Below are positions 43,654 to 55,258 of a stretch of 64,000 nt of DNA, one piece after another. The position numbers and the translations under genes were made by a program. Positions within the stretch are counted from its first letter, which is position 1. Each line of letters begins with the position of its first letter. Source of the DNA: Ctenosaura bakeri (lineage: Eukaryota; Chordata; Lepidosauria; Squamata; Iguanidae); assembly GCA_948474755.1 (NCBI GenBank), contig CAOLHI010000252.1:62001-126000 (forward strand), given 5' to 3'. The notes beneath the pieces are model-generated. The model made no database searches and had not been told where the DNA came from. It was given only the letters and a program-made list of their open reading frames with translations.

Positions 43654-44080
43654 CAGAGGTGGGTAAAGTGTGCGCTGTGGGCTGCAGGCCACAGGCAGCT
43701 GCTGGACCCTTATTTTGTGGTTCTGAAGCCCCCCACCAGTCCTCCCAAGCCTCCCAACTCCCTCTCCCCTTTTAAAAAAGGTTCAATTTTTGGACATTTT
43801 TTTACCCCCAAACCATGCAGAAATCCCTCAAATGCATGAAAGCACACAACACACAACCCTCCCCATCCTAGAACTCAGTATCATCCACAAATGTCTCTTT
43901 TTCTCTTGCAGCCCCTCTCAAATATGGCGAGAGGGAGCCACACATTGTCATTTCCTGTCTTTTTTTGAGAGAGACTGCAGGGAAAAAGAGAAATAATTGC
44001 ATTTGCTGTGAAAGATGTAGCCCATGGTGGGGTATGGAGGGGAAACTGGCCCCTGGCTCCCCCACAGTTGTCTGTCCCTG
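43654..44080. mobile_element. hAT-like non-autonomous element, GGGTAAACT family, copy 3
   Basis: It starts CAGAGGTGGGTAAAGTGTG and ends CCCACAGTTGTCTGTCCCTG, matching the ends at 14300. Flanks GACTACTG (43646-43653) and GAGCACTG (44081-44088) match at 6 of 8 bases, the duplication length expected for hAT. The open frames inside are not transposase. Confidence 0.65.
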
Positions 44081-44088
44081 GAGCACTG

Positions 44089-44887
44089 GCTGTACTGCTT
44101 TGTGGATTCTGAGAGCTATGGTTCATAAAATAATTTCCCTAGGTTCTGCAAATATATTCTGACTTAGTTTGAAAGCTCATCATGGCAGAGAATGTTTCGT
44201 TAAAAACATACAAAATCCATGAAATGAAAGCTTTAAAATACAGGGTTAGATGTACTGATCACAACAGAAGTGTTGCCCTTTTTTGGTTATCTTAATACAA
44301 ATACTGTTCATTTATGGACTTTCAGATTTCTCTTCTATGGTTACCCCTGAATTTTCAGGAAATGAGGAGTGCTCACAATTTTGTGCCTTTTAAATTAAAG
44401 CGTTCAATTAAACCTTCTGCTGGCCAGAATTCTACACTACTCAGAGAAAGTAAAACATAAAACACATCCATTAAACCCATGCCATACTAAACAAACACAC
44501 AAATAGAGGGCATGATAGTAAAAGAGAACAAGAACCACCAAGTTCTTACATGATTCCTCCTCCTTTGCCTAAAGAAAGCTACACTATGAGATAATGTACA
44601 TCAGCCATTTTACGGGTCAGATTTTGAGGTGGCAGAACAGAAAACCGGGCAGACCTGACTCCGTGGGGCACAATCAATGGAGATGTTCCTGCTGAAAACC
44701 CCGTTGGAATGAAAAGGAGCTGTATGAGGGCGCAGTGGAGTGAGATTGTGTGGCAACTATGTGAGGTTGCCACAGGAGAATTTGACAGTGGATCATACCC
44801 TGTGTTAAGTTGCAAGAATGTCTGGGTTGACATTTGGGTTTTCTACAGCCAGGCCCCAAACAGCGTGGATCAGCTTTGCTCCAAGCA
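44089..44887. other. Unassigned sequence
   Basis: No gene or repeat family was recognised. Open frames at 44579-44860 overlap on opposite strands. Confidence 0.4.
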
Positions 44888-45039
44888 TTGTTGTTGTGTG
44901 CCTTCGAGTCATTTTTGACCTACGGAGACCGTAAGGCGAATCTATCATGGGGTTTTCTGGGAGCATGTTGGTTTCCATGGCCAAGTGGAGAATCAAAACC
45001 TAATCTCCTAGTGCAATGCTCAAACACCACACTGGCTCT
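44888..45039 (-). mobile_element. tRNA-derived SINE with internal deletion
   Basis: On the plus strand: TTGTTGTTGTGTGCCTTCGA (tail and body), 'TCATGGGGTTTTCTGGGAGC', then a jump to 'GGTTTCCATGGCCAAGTGGA' and the head region 'AATGCTCAAACACCACACTG'. The middle segment present in the 23.25-kb copy is missing. Confidence 0.8.
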
Positions 45040-46440
45040 CACATGTGTGCAGACACAGAAGACAACCATGACTATATAGGCTGAGGGGAGGTAGAGGGGG
45101 AAGACAGTGCCTCATGCTTACAAGTGATGCCTATCTTCTGGTGTGTCATGCAATGATTTTCTCAACTTCAGTGAGCATTCCCCTCTTTTCTAACTCATTA
45201 TGTTCAGATCCAACGGGCAAAGAAAGTATTTGCAGATCCAATGAGCAAGGACAATATTTGCAGTCAGGTATATAAATGGCATGGTGAGGGGGAAGGGGGA
45301 CAAACAAAACAGCGTGGAATTAGGATCATTATTTCCCTGCTTGAACCCCTCTATCCGCCTGCAGAGAAAATGATCACTGGCTTGGCTCCTACACACCCAC
45401 ACGGGACCCATTATTTACTGCATTAAGGTTTCACAGTGCTAAGCAAATAAATAGCACCAAAGTGCTAAATGCCTTCCTCAAAATGAATTGTGTTCAGAGG
45501 TTGCACTTGTTCCTTTAACTCAGGCAAACACTGTTAACAGGCACTCTATAAAAGACTGGGGTGTGGGTGGGTGTTGTGCTGGCAGGTGTGTGTGTGTAGG
45601 GGGGAACAACACGTTCATCTTGATATAGACATGATCAAATGAGGCAGATGGAACGCCAGCAGCGACTCTGTGGGACAGCAGGTTTTGCATATGTGACCAT
45701 GTCCCCATCCTGTCCCTCATGTCCCAACCTGCCAACGTAACCTCCCAACCGAAGAATACCATGGTGTTCATCATTCCCAGCAGGTGCCATTTTGAAAATG
45801 TGAATTCAGAGCATGATTTGCTGTACATATCTTTAGAATCTATAGTATGCAGAAGACTTGAGACATCACTCTGTGCTGGAAGTGAAAAGGACTGCTCATC
45901 AGTGACCTGAATATATTTCCAATCACAAAAATAATTCACACCTGCTTCTAGTAGTTCCTTTGAAATAACAACAGAAAGGCAAGGAATTTCAGCTGCTGTA
46001 GCATCATTTTTGAGCCCAGTAGAGCTCTAAAGTTGTTTGGAGAGACCCTTCTCTCTGGCTCTTTCTGCAGCACCCTCCCATTCCACAGTGGGGACAGGAG
46101 AAGGATGGGACTGTGATAACGCTTCTAGATTGATGTCCTCACGGTCCCATCCTTCTCCCATCCCCAGGCAGTGCAACCGTGGATTAAATCATTGACAGGG
46201 TTTCCCTGTCAATGAAATGCAAGTGCACCACGATCCTGCACTTACCTGTCTTGTGGAAGCTGCAGAAGCACTTTCTGTCCCAGTGCAGCCTAGGAAAGTA
46301 CCCAGCTGTGTTGTGGAAGGAAGAGGTGTGGCCATTGCGCTCCCTTCCACAGGGAGTCAGCTGGTATGGAGGGGAGTGCTCCCATCACACTCCCCTCTCA
46401 GTAGAACCACTGCCAGGATCCCCACCGGACAACTTCATGA
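45040..46440. other. Mostly unique sequence
   Basis: No gene was recognised. The region 45395-45500 (CCCATTATTTACTGCATTAA, GCTAAGCAAATAAATAGC) is repeat-free and might be conserved. A short inverted word pair around GGGTTTCCCTGTC sits near 46190-46215. Confidence 0.35.
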
Positions 46441-46590
46441 ATCATAGAAATCATAGAATCATAGAATCATAGAAACTCAGAGTTGGAAGAGACCACACAG
46501 GCCATCCAGTCCAACCACCTGCCATGCAGGAACACCCTCAAATCAATCCCGACAGATGGCCATCAAGCCTCTGCTTAAAAACCTCCAATG
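46441..46590 (-). mobile_element. CR1-type LINE 3' end
   Basis: A run of ATCATAGAATCATAGA (inverted CR1 tail) is followed by 'CAGAGTTGGAAGAGACCACA' and 'GGCCATCCAGTCCAACCACC'. Truncated after about 110 bp of 3' UTR/ORF2. Confidence 0.85.
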
Positions 46591-46690
46591 AAAAGCTAGG
46601 ATGCGGAAAAGGCCTTAGTGCCATCACCCTCTCAGGCTTGTTAAGGCCTTCTCCATGGCTGCACCTGTGCAACGGGTGTGTTGACTCTTA

Positions 46691-46882
46691 GGCCATTTCC
46701 ACACTATACTGTTATAGTGCTATTATTCCACTTTCAACATCCCGTGGCATCCTGGGGTTTGCAGTTTAGGGAGCAGCCTTGTGAATTCTTAGCCAGAAAG
46801 CTCTTGAGCCTCAGAATCCAGAATTCAACAGGAAGTTGAAAGTGGAATAATAGTACTAGAACAGTGTAGTGCAGAAATGGCC
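46691..46882. mobile_element. Palindromic MITE, GGCC-type family, copy 5
   Basis: GGCCATTTCCACACTATACT to GTGTAGTGCAGAAATGGCC, flanked by TTA at 46688-46690 and 46883-46885. Confidence 0.88.
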
Positions 46883-46899
46883 TTAACGTATAAGAGGTC

Positions 46900-47083
46900 T
46901 TAATGTGTTTTTAATCTCTTCTAAATTAATGTTTTCAAGTAGATTGTTGCTTAATGCTTTTAAAAATTCTCATATTGCAGATTGTCTTACCTATATTGTT
47001 TTAGTGTATTGTCTTAACAGGTAAGCTGCCTTCGGTCCCATATAGGAGCAAAGCAGGATATTAAACAAACAAACAAACAAACA
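46900..47083 (+). repeat. L2-like LINE 3' end with (CAAA)n tail
   Basis: 'TGTTTTTAATCTCTTCTAAA', 'TTGTTTTAGTGTATTGTCTT', 'GGTAAGCTGCCTTCGGTCCC' and an (AAAC)n tail follow the order of L2-type 3' UTRs. Confidence 0.55.
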
Positions 47084-48155
47084 AAGGACTCTTGAGAACT
47101 CCAGCTTTCCTTTCTACCAGCACATCTATCCCACCTCCCATTACCTGTTCTAATCTAATTCATGACTGATGGGATTACAAACCAAGTTTATAGTACTCAT
47201 CCAAGCAATAAACTAAAAATGTCAGGATACAAGCAGATAATGGTTTACAGGCCAGAGGGAATGGAAGGGATTTCCAGAAGTCAAGGGATATCGATCCTAG
47301 ATATTACGTAACCCTGGGCTCTGACCAATCTGGGCATGGGAGAGAAAGAGAGAAGCTGCAGGAACACGGCCCTTTCCAAGATCACCAAGATGTTGGTGCT
47401 ATTTTTTTTTAAACCAGAATCCTCTTTATTAAAATGTCTTAGAATCTGTACAGAGTGATGGAAATCTGGCACATTTCCAACGGAGGGGAAAAAAGCACTC
47501 CATAGTTGTGCTGTCTGGAATATTTCAATGCTGCCATCACTAAATACAGGCTTTAAAGTGTCATAACAAACGAAGAGTTGCCAATCTCCTCACCCACACA
47601 TGCACCCCTTACAATCCCTTACACACACAGACATCCATTCATTATGCCTCGACCATATGAGAGCAAATAATTAAACACAGGAGAGTTTTAATTTCGTCTG
47701 ACACTTAGCACATGGCAGGTAGGCGCCTTGAAGACAGCCAAGGGAAGTGTGCTGGTGAAATTCCAAAGTACTCAGAGAAGTTAGCAACAGAAGGAGACAC
47801 TGGAGCTTATCTGTTCTCATGCACGCAGCTACTTTTCTAAGACCAAACTGCACAGGACAGAGCGTTCTCTACTTTCTAAACATACGTTCAGACAACTAAC
47901 CTTCTTGCAATTATTTTCTGAACCTACTTCCAAGCTGGTAACAAACATTCAACCTGGACAAAGTTTGAGGTCACCTTTGGAGAGCATCACCTGGCATCAA
48001 TATTACGAAGATGGTTTTGTACAAATGAGAACTCGCCTTCAGCATCAACAATCACACAGCTTCTATATAACGTTATCACACAGCTCTAGAGAAGCATCAC
48101 GGCCCTTCCGATGTAGAGTAAACTGGTATGATAGCCCCCCTTAATCTATGTTATA
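47084..48155. other. Unassigned sequence
   Basis: No gene or repeat family was recognised. Confidence 0.4.
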
Positions 48156-48378
48156 ATTTACTGTAAAAACTTGGAACAATTACTGAAGACAGTTAAGGGG
48201 GAAAGTGCAAAAGCAGGACCACAGCCGAATATCAAGAAGACAAAAATAATGACCACAGATTATTTTCATAACTTTAAGGTGGGTAATGAAAGCACTGAAA
48301 CAGTTAAAAATTTCCTGTACCTTGGTTCAATCATTAAGCAAAATGGAGACTGTAGTCAAGGAATCAGAAGAAGACTAA

Positions 48379-48572
48379 GGGCCTTTCCGCACTACACTGT
48401 TATAGTTCTAATATTCCACTTTCAACCTCCTGTGGAATTCTGGGGTTTGTAGTTTATTGAGGCCAAAGAGCTGAGAATTCTAAATGCCCCTCCCTAAACT
48501 CCAAACCCCAGGATGCCATAGGATGTTGGAAGTGGAATAATAGCACTATTACAGTGCTGTGCTGAAAGACCC
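48379..48572. mobile_element. Palindromic MITE, GGCC-type family, copy 6
   Basis: GGGCCTTTCCGCACTACACT to GTGCTGAAAGACCC, flanked by TAA at 48376-48378 and 48573-48575. Removing the element and one TAA rejoins the BovB coding text RRRLR...LGKAA in a single order, so this copy provides an internally verified empty site. Confidence 0.92.
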
Positions 48573-48720
48573 TAAGACTTGGAAAGGCAGCCATGAAGGG
48601 ACTAGATGAGATCTTCAAGTGTAAAGACATATCACTAAATATCAAAGTCAAAATGGTCCAGATCATGGTATGTCCGATTTCTATGTATGGTTGTGAAAGC
48701 TGAATGGTGAAGAAAAATGA

Positions 48721-49266
48721 CTGGAATCCTAGAATCCTATAGCTGGAGGGAGGTCCGCAGGCCAACCCCTTGCTCAGTGCTGGAGTGCTAGCTAGAGCAT
48801 CCCCACCAGAATGTTCTCCTGTCTTTTTTTGAAGACTTCTAGAGAAAGAGGCCCTACCTCCACTTTAGGGAACTGGTTCCATTGCTGAACTGTTCTTACT
48901 GTCAAGACGTTCCTTCTAACGTTCAATTGAAACTACTCTCCTGTAACTTAAGACCATTAGACCTGGTCCTACCCTCTGGAGCAGCAAACCTGGAGAAACA
49001 AACCTGCACTCTCCTCCCTGTGACACCCATTGAGATATTTACTGAGTGCAATCATGTCACCCCATCTTCTCTTCACCAGGCTGAATAAGCCCAGCTCCCT
49101 CAACACTTCTTCATATGTTTTGTTCTCTATGTCTCTTATCATCTTTGTTTCCCTTCTCTGAACCAGCTCCAACTTATCCATATCCTTCTTAAAATGAGGC
49201 ATCCAGAAATCAATGCAGTCTTCCAGATGAGGTCTGACTTGTAGTGGGGCTATTACTTCCCTTGTC
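48721..49266 (-). mobile_element. CR1-type LINE 3' segment
   Basis: On the minus strand it encodes VRPHLEDCIDFWMPHFKKDM, VQRRETKMI and EVLRELGLFSLVKRR, the C-terminal part of CR1 ORF2. The 3' UTR follows, ending near 'CTATAGGATTCTAGGATTCC'. It is 5'-truncated and inserted in the BovB. Confidence 0.85.
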
Positions 49267-49269
49267 TTA

Positions 49270-49440
49270 GGCCATTTCCGCACTAGACTGTTACAGCGCT
49301 ATGATTCCACTTGCAACATCCTATGGAATCCTGGGGTTTGCAGTTTCGGGAGGGGCCGGTCGGAAACTGCAAAACGCAGGATTCCATAGAAGGTTGAAAG
49401 TGGAATCATAGTGTTATAACAGTCTAGTGTGGAAATGGCC
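49270..49440. mobile_element. Palindromic MITE, GGCC-type family, copy 7
   Basis: GGCCATTTCCGCACTAGACT to AGTCTAGTGTGGAAATGGCC, flanked by TTA at 49267-49269 and 49441-49443. It lies exactly at the junction between the CR1 insertion and the resumed BovB. Confidence 0.9.
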
Positions 49441-50046
49441 TTAGAAACTATAATCTACTCTTTTGAAACATAGTGCAGTAGGAAACAAATGAATGGGTCT
49501 TAGGGGAAATCAGGCCTAAATTCCTACTAGAAGCAAAGATGGCTAAACTGAGATTGTCATACTTTAGACATACACAGTGATGTGACTAATTGGAAAAGAC
49601 AGTTGGTGAAGTGGAAGACAGTAAGAAAAGAGGAACGCCACGGTCCAAGTAGGTTGATTCAATTAAGGTAATCACGATCTGGTGCTTGCAGGACTTGAGT
49701 AGGGCAACTGATGGCCAGCAATCTCGGACGTCTCTACCAAAAGTCAAAGACAACTTGATGGTAAATAACAATATCACAATGTCTGTTGTGTTATACAAAC
49801 TGACGCAGTTGACCAGTGAATCGCCAAATCTGGTATGTTATCTAATGTGACTAAAATGAAGGAAAATTTTGAACACAATCTGTCAACTACTTTGGATTTC
49901 TATAACTTTTTTTTTTGGTTCATATCAGTACACATTTCAATCAAACACGTAATTTATACTTAGGCTGGCATTCAAAACATTTTGAGAAAGTTTGGCATTG
50001 ATCAGCAAATTTCTGGCTTTGGGCAGAGGGAGACAGCTGTGTCTTG

Positions 50047-50175
50047 GGCCATTTCCACACTAGACTGTTATAGTGCTATTATTCCACTTTCAACATGCTA
50101 TGGAGTCCTGGGGTTTGCGGTTTAGAGAGGGCCCTAATAATAACAACACTATAACAGTCTAGTGTGGAAATGACC
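50047..50175. mobile_element. Palindromic MITE, GGCC-type family, copy 8 (short)
   Basis: GGCCATTTCCACACTAGACT to AGTCTAGTGTGGAAATGACC, flanked by TTG at 50044-50046 and 50176-50178. An internal deletion removes most of the right arm, leaving 'TAATAATAACAACACTATAA'. Confidence 0.85.
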
Positions 50176-50619
50176 TTGGTCACTTTGTACGGAACATGAT
50201 GTTAAAAAAAAATCTAAGGCACGATGTAGTTATTAGTCAAATTTCTTATTTCATTGAAATAATACATGAAACCACCAGTCTCAACTAGGCCAGCTATCAG
50301 TAGATTTCCTTGTTATCTGTAAGGGGCAGACTTTAAAGAAAGGGGTTTTATCAAGTCCTTGAGAGGGTGCACTACCAAGTTACTTGGTGACTGGGGAGAT
50401 TCAAGCTGATCTGGTCTCCTTTTCTGATATTACACAAAACCAACTCTTTGCAAAACTTCCAAGCCGTTGGTAATTTTCCGAACCTTCAACACTGTTGCGG
50501 AAACACAGATGATCGCAGAAAAGGAAAGAGGAGACTACTAGTTCCAGCAGTTCTGCTTTGCTGTTTTAATCATATTCTCCCCCTAAAATTTAAATCAACC
50601 AGTCAGTCAGCCAGTCAGT

Positions 50620-50890
50620 CTGTCTGTCTCTCTCTCTATCATAATCTTCATCTTCATTTATATCCTCCTTTTCTCCCGAAACTAGGACTTAAGGTAGCTT
50701 ACAAATTAAAAGGCAATATAGTTAACATTAACTACATTGTATTTCTTTTAAACATCAACATTAAAATGGAATTAAACTATCAAGAACATTAAAGACAATT
50801 TAAAACATACAATTAAAAGCAATAAAAAGCAGTTTCAAAAACAGCACAGCACCCTCTTTAAAGCCCTTTCTTTGAAAACATTCATCCTCA
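50620..50890 (-). repeat. L2-like LINE 3' region
   Basis: 'TATATCCTCCTTTTCTCCCG', 'TTAAGGTAGCTTACAAATTA' and, further on, 'CTCAAAAGCCTGTTGAAATA' resemble an inverted L2 3' UTR. A degenerate CAGT/CTGT run (50598-50625) precedes it. Confidence 0.5.
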
Positions 50891-52340
50891 AAAGCCTGTT
50901 GAAATAAAGAGTGTAGCAGAAGAAATATGAGTAGGATTTACATTTGCTTGTTTTTGCAAAAAAGAAGTGTCAACTGTCCTGGCCTTTCAGTGTGGCCCAG
51001 GTCATACCTTCCTATGAAAACACACTGGAAACTTCATTATTTTATGAAATAAATCTAAGTTCACTGTTTGCTGTGGGTGGAGAGAAGGAGAATAACTCCA
51101 CTGAAATCTGTCTCCCAAATCCTTCCACCTCATTTCCAATTCTCGTTTGCATTGCAATTAACATTTCAGGTTTATTCTTTCTAATTCTACACAGACAAGC
51201 TCGTCACAATCTTTCTCCTCTTCCATTTTTGCCCTTGAACTGAAAGACACCAACTCTACACAGCAGCAGAAAAGAACACGAGTGAGTGGGGAACTGGGAT
51301 TAATAAGTTTGAAGTCAAAGCTAAATATCTATTAATGTTTCAAAAGTTATTCCTGTCTATCTAGGGACTCACACAAGTTAACCAAAGTTTTCTTAAGATT
51401 TATCAATATGAGCAAAGCCTCCAGAGCGAATCTTTGACTTTCTACCTAGAAGAAGCTATTTGCATACTGTCAGATAATTATGAGCCACAGACACATTTCT
51501 TAGCCTCCTCCTGTGAATGTTCAAACAATGGAAATATCTGAGATGAATGGAAAAATTGGATATTTTTATAGGGAAAAAAATCCCCAAGCCACATCGACTG
51601 AAGGCTAACTATGCAGAGGAAAAAAGGAAAATAATTGGGACATGTCCTCTTCAACATGTATTTATTAAGGAGTGTACCAACACACGTTATCTGCTTTGTA
51701 TATAGTTCAGAAGGGTCACACCAATACCAAATGGCATATGGAATCTCACCAAAAGCACTGCTATTCCCTGGATCATCCCTATACTTGATACACAAAGCAA
51801 TTCTGGACTTATAAATGTAATAAGAAGGGAAATAAAGAACCATCACCAAGCCTGCCAAAGAGTGTGTCTGAAGATGATTTTAGAGTGGTAATTATTGGGA
51901 AGACAGCTGGCCAAGGGTCAACTCCAGAGGATGACAAGATCAGAGGATGCCACCATATTCATTGGGCATAACACACCCAAGTAACTGAAATGGGGCATCA
52001 GAGAGTCCTCAATTTTCATGCCATTCAGGTTGGAGGAGGGAGTACTGTCTAAATCCAGGAGCTCTTGGATACTAAGCTAAACCTTTTTAGCTACTGAATA
52101 CATCCCCAATACACTTCTGATGTTTTGAATTGCTTTCAGCTCATGAGGTGGCTCTGGAGGTTAATATTATCCTATGATGAACAAAATTTGCTTTTTTTTT
52201 TTATCAGAGATAACATGGTGGTGATTGTTTATTCAGCTACACACAAAACCATGCCTTCTTGAAGAATTATGCAGATAAAATAGTGTATAGTATATTCATT
52301 GGGATATACACACAGAGAGAGCCACAAGTCTCTCAGACAG
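50891..52340. other. Mostly unique sequence
   Basis: No gene or repeat family was recognised. The open frame on the minus strand at 51478-51858 lacks a recognisable domain. Confidence 0.4.
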
Positions 52341-52349
52341 AGTGTCTAA

Positions 52350-52480
52350 TTCAGTGGGTCTAGAAAACTGCTGGATTTAGACAGATATATTTGATGAAAT
52401 GGGGTCTGGCTCACAAAAGCTGACACTAGAACCAAATTGTTAGTCTTTAAGATTAAGAGAGACAAAAAGACTGCAAGACA
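52350..52480 (+). repeat. Decayed copy of the 'cttt-gtgactaactg' type repeat
   Basis: 'GGTCTGGCTCACAAAAGCTG' followed by 'AAATTGTTAGTCTTTAAGAT' resembles the interspersed repeat that hosts the hAT insertion at 54.4 kb. Assignment is tentative. Confidence 0.4.
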
Positions 52481-52539
52481 ACAGGCTGTCCAAGACCAAT
52501 GAGGACATTCTTGGTGTACTTGAAATCAGTTATGACAGA

Positions 52540-52640
52540 GGAAGGGAACCTTTGGCCCTCCAGATGTTTGCAACTGCAGTTCTTATAATCCATTAACACT
52601 GAGTATGCCAGTTGAGGCTCATGGAAATGGCAGGCTGAAA
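52540..52640. repeat. Decayed foldback repeat
   Basis: 'GAACCTTTGGCCCTCCAGAT' and 'AGTATGCCAGTTGAGGCTCA' match the family at 20470. Confidence 0.5.
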
Positions 52641-54329
52641 CATCGGGAAAGCCAAGGACATCTCTCCCCAAAATATAAAGCTCAAATTACCATCCTCCAC
52701 ACTGATTCTGGACAGATCACTTCATGTGGCGGCCCCCACTACATGTAACATTCCTCTCCCATTATCAGACAATTTCTAAAAAAACAAAAAACAAAAACTG
52801 AGACATGTTGAATTGAATTTATTTCTGGAAATCTTCCTGTTGTATTCATATCAACCATCTATTTTATGGATACTGTAGATACTGCAACTTGAGACAATTC
52901 ATTCTTTTTCTGTTTTGAATTTTATTATTCCCATATACCACTCTGAAATCTCAAGATGCAAATAGTTTATCAATATTCACAAACAAATAAATGCATAAAT
53001 TAATTCTATGCAACATCAACAGGAGCATATTGCTTCGGAAAGCAGAGGCTGTGTTTAGCTGTTATGGCTTGCAACCATTAGAAGATATACGCTCCAAGAA
53101 TTTGTCCAGTATCAACACATTAATCAAGCAAAGTTCAAGGCAGACAAACATGGAAATAATTTCTGTTCAAGAGCTGTGACCTACAGCATCTTTAGCTATA
53201 GCCATTACAGGTTTGTCATGTTTTAGCCTCAGTTCAGAAATTCACAAAGAACTTTCCAAAAAGCAACACAGTATGGCAAAGGCTAATGCTAGTTCATCAT
53301 CCCTCCCTTGTCTCAGCCAAATAGACCAGTCCATCTTCATTGCACTATGATCTTTTTCTGACATACTAGGAGGAGAATAGGTGAAAACTGTATGGATCTA
53401 GCAAGTGTATGGCTTTGCAGGGATTATACACACTGAAAGGATCTTTGTGGACATCCAAGTCCTCACAAAATATACATTTAGCCTCTGCCTTGCTCTTAGC
53501 AGTGCTTCCTATGTCCCTCATCTTTACATCTGTCAGCCTCCTTACTAAAACACACACATAAATGGACCGGGGGAAAATGATCAGTTTAGCCTCAACTATG
53601 CAATCAGCAAGGCCTAATACCAGAAATTTCAAAATTGCAAAAACACAAGAAATAGGTCAGTGGTGGTGCAATTCAGTCATCAGCCATCGCTCGGCTTCTG
53701 GCTGATACAGGGCTGCCTGTAATATGAATCTAAAGGTGCCATTTAATGTCAAAGAACAATGTCATTTTGACCTTTGCAAAAGGAACATCATGTGCATTGC
53801 TCTGTGTCAGACACAACCTGAGGACACAGAGAAAGCTTCACAGTGACAAATGCCATGGCTTGGTAAAGGTGCTGATTTTGGAGAGCAACATCTGAAAGAA
53901 GTCCTGAACTTTGCAATTCTCAGAGGAACAAAAGGGTGGAACAAGCCTTGAAGTCAAGAAACACTGGTGCTAACCACCCAAGTAGCAAAACGGGCAGAAA
54001 CTGTGTTTCTATTGCTGTAAGACTACTGTTCCTATTGCTGTAAGACTTGATTATGTCATTAAGATCACTTTCATTTTGGTAAGCTCATTTACATATCAAA
54101 ACCCAGCAAGATCTAACTGCATTACCAACCATCCCAAAGCAAAATGACAGCCTATACAACTAGATTTCAATAGCTGTGAAGACTTTGCCGGTTAACATCA
54201 TTAAGATCATGACCATCATAATGGTTCTGTTTGTACACCAGAAATCAGTAAGACTAAATAACATTCCATATCACATAACAGAAGACATACTACAGTCCTC
54301 ATCCAGAGATGCAAGCAACTGAATCAAGT
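52641..54329. other. Mostly unique sequence
   Basis: No gene was recognised. The part 53670-53830 (CATCGCTCGGCTTCTGGCTG, GAACAATGTCATTTTGACCT, TTGCAAAAGGAACATC) is repeat-free with SOX-like ACAATG and nuclear-receptor-like TGACCTTTG words. Confidence 0.35.
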
Positions 54330-55000
54330 CTAACATTCTAGGAGAAGAATTCAAAGACATAGTCGTGTTAGTCTGGATCAGTATGCAAAGGGATTTTGTA
54401 GATCAGGGGTGTTAAACTCAATTCCATCTTGGGCCGCATCAGCATTATGGTTGTCCTCAAAGGGCTGGTTGTATCTCTAAGACTATATAAATGTATCTAC
54501 TCTTTCATCATATTAAATTATTGCCTCAACATTCAATTATTGCCTTCCCTCTGCATCAACTTTGCTTTCCTTGGACATTTTGGGCCTATTCAGTCATAGC
54601 TTATGCTCCCTATACCTCTGTAAAGTGACATAGAATTGGTCATTATATCCAACGTGTCCCACTTTCTGCTCCCCAGACCTTCTCTGTGCCTCTTTCTGCC
54701 CCCAGACCCTCTCTGTGCCTGTTTCTGCCCCTCCTGCCCCTCTCTGTACCTGGTGAGCTCAATACCCCCATTGCGGGCCCCTGGGCTCGCCAGGCAGGGG
54801 GAGTGTCGCAGCTGCATGAGAGGTACAAGGGCCACATGAAATGGCCTGGCAGGCCGGATTTGGCCCATGGGCCTTGTGTTTGACACATGTGCTGTAGATC
54901 CTTTGTGACTAACTGAGAGAAAGAAGTCAGTAGCATAAGTTTTCAAAGACTTAAGTACTTCATCAGAGGAACATAGTGAAGTGCCCAGGAGCAGACATTT
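54330..55000 (+). repeat. Old interspersed repeat interrupted by an hAT-like element
   Basis: 'GTCGTGTTAGTCTGGATCAG' and 'ATGCAAAGGGATTTTGTAGA' precede the insertion. 'CTTTGTGACTAACTGAGAGA' and 'AAGACTTAAGTACTTCATCA' follow it. This order is a known-looking amniote repeat that I cannot name. Confidence 0.6.
54405..54892. mobile_element. hAT-like non-autonomous element of a second family
   Basis: It begins AGGGGTGTTAAACTC and ends GTGTTTGACACATGTGC, imperfect inverted termini. It is flanked by a perfect 8-bp duplication TGTAGATC (54397-54404 and 54893-54900), inside a recognisable host repeat. 'GGGCCGCATC' and 'GGCCCATGGGCC' lie near the ends. It contains three degenerate tandem units around 'CCCAGACCCTCTCTGTGCCT' (54670-54750). 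Confidence 0.85.
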
Positions 55001-55258
55001 ATGTACGTATGAATAGCAATACAAATGCAAAACTTGTGGGTATTGTTATAAAGTGACAAGTTCAGTTTTAAAGATGATCCTTGGGAGACAAAGGTAGGAG
55101 GAAATATGTTGCCTAAAGCCAAGGTGAGTAAGAGAACCATATGAATGGTGGAGGGAGTTATTGGAACGTAGTGTGATGCTGTCTGGGAACCAGAAGGAGA
55201 TGTGATAAACTGGCCAAGAGAGTTCTCATGAGGCCAGAGTATTAACTAGTGTTATAAT

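Larger units (their letters stand above)
48160..49773 (+). mobile_element. BovB (RTE) LINE segment broken by three insertions
   Basis: Before the first insertion it encodes LLKTVKGESAKAG, NIKKTKIM and NFLYLGSII, a conserved part of the BovB reverse-transcriptase protein downstream of the catalytic core. It resumes after 48575 ('GACTTGGAAAGGCAGCCATG', 'GTATGGTTGTGAAAGCTGA') and again after 49443 ('GAGATTGTCATACTTTAGAC', 'GACAACTTGATGGTAAATAA'). Stops and frameshifts make it inactive. Confidence 0.85.

Noticed and set aside
48969..49283. 104-residue minus-strand frame as a host protein
   Set aside because: It reads as the C-terminal segment of CR1 ORF2, inserted in a BovB element.
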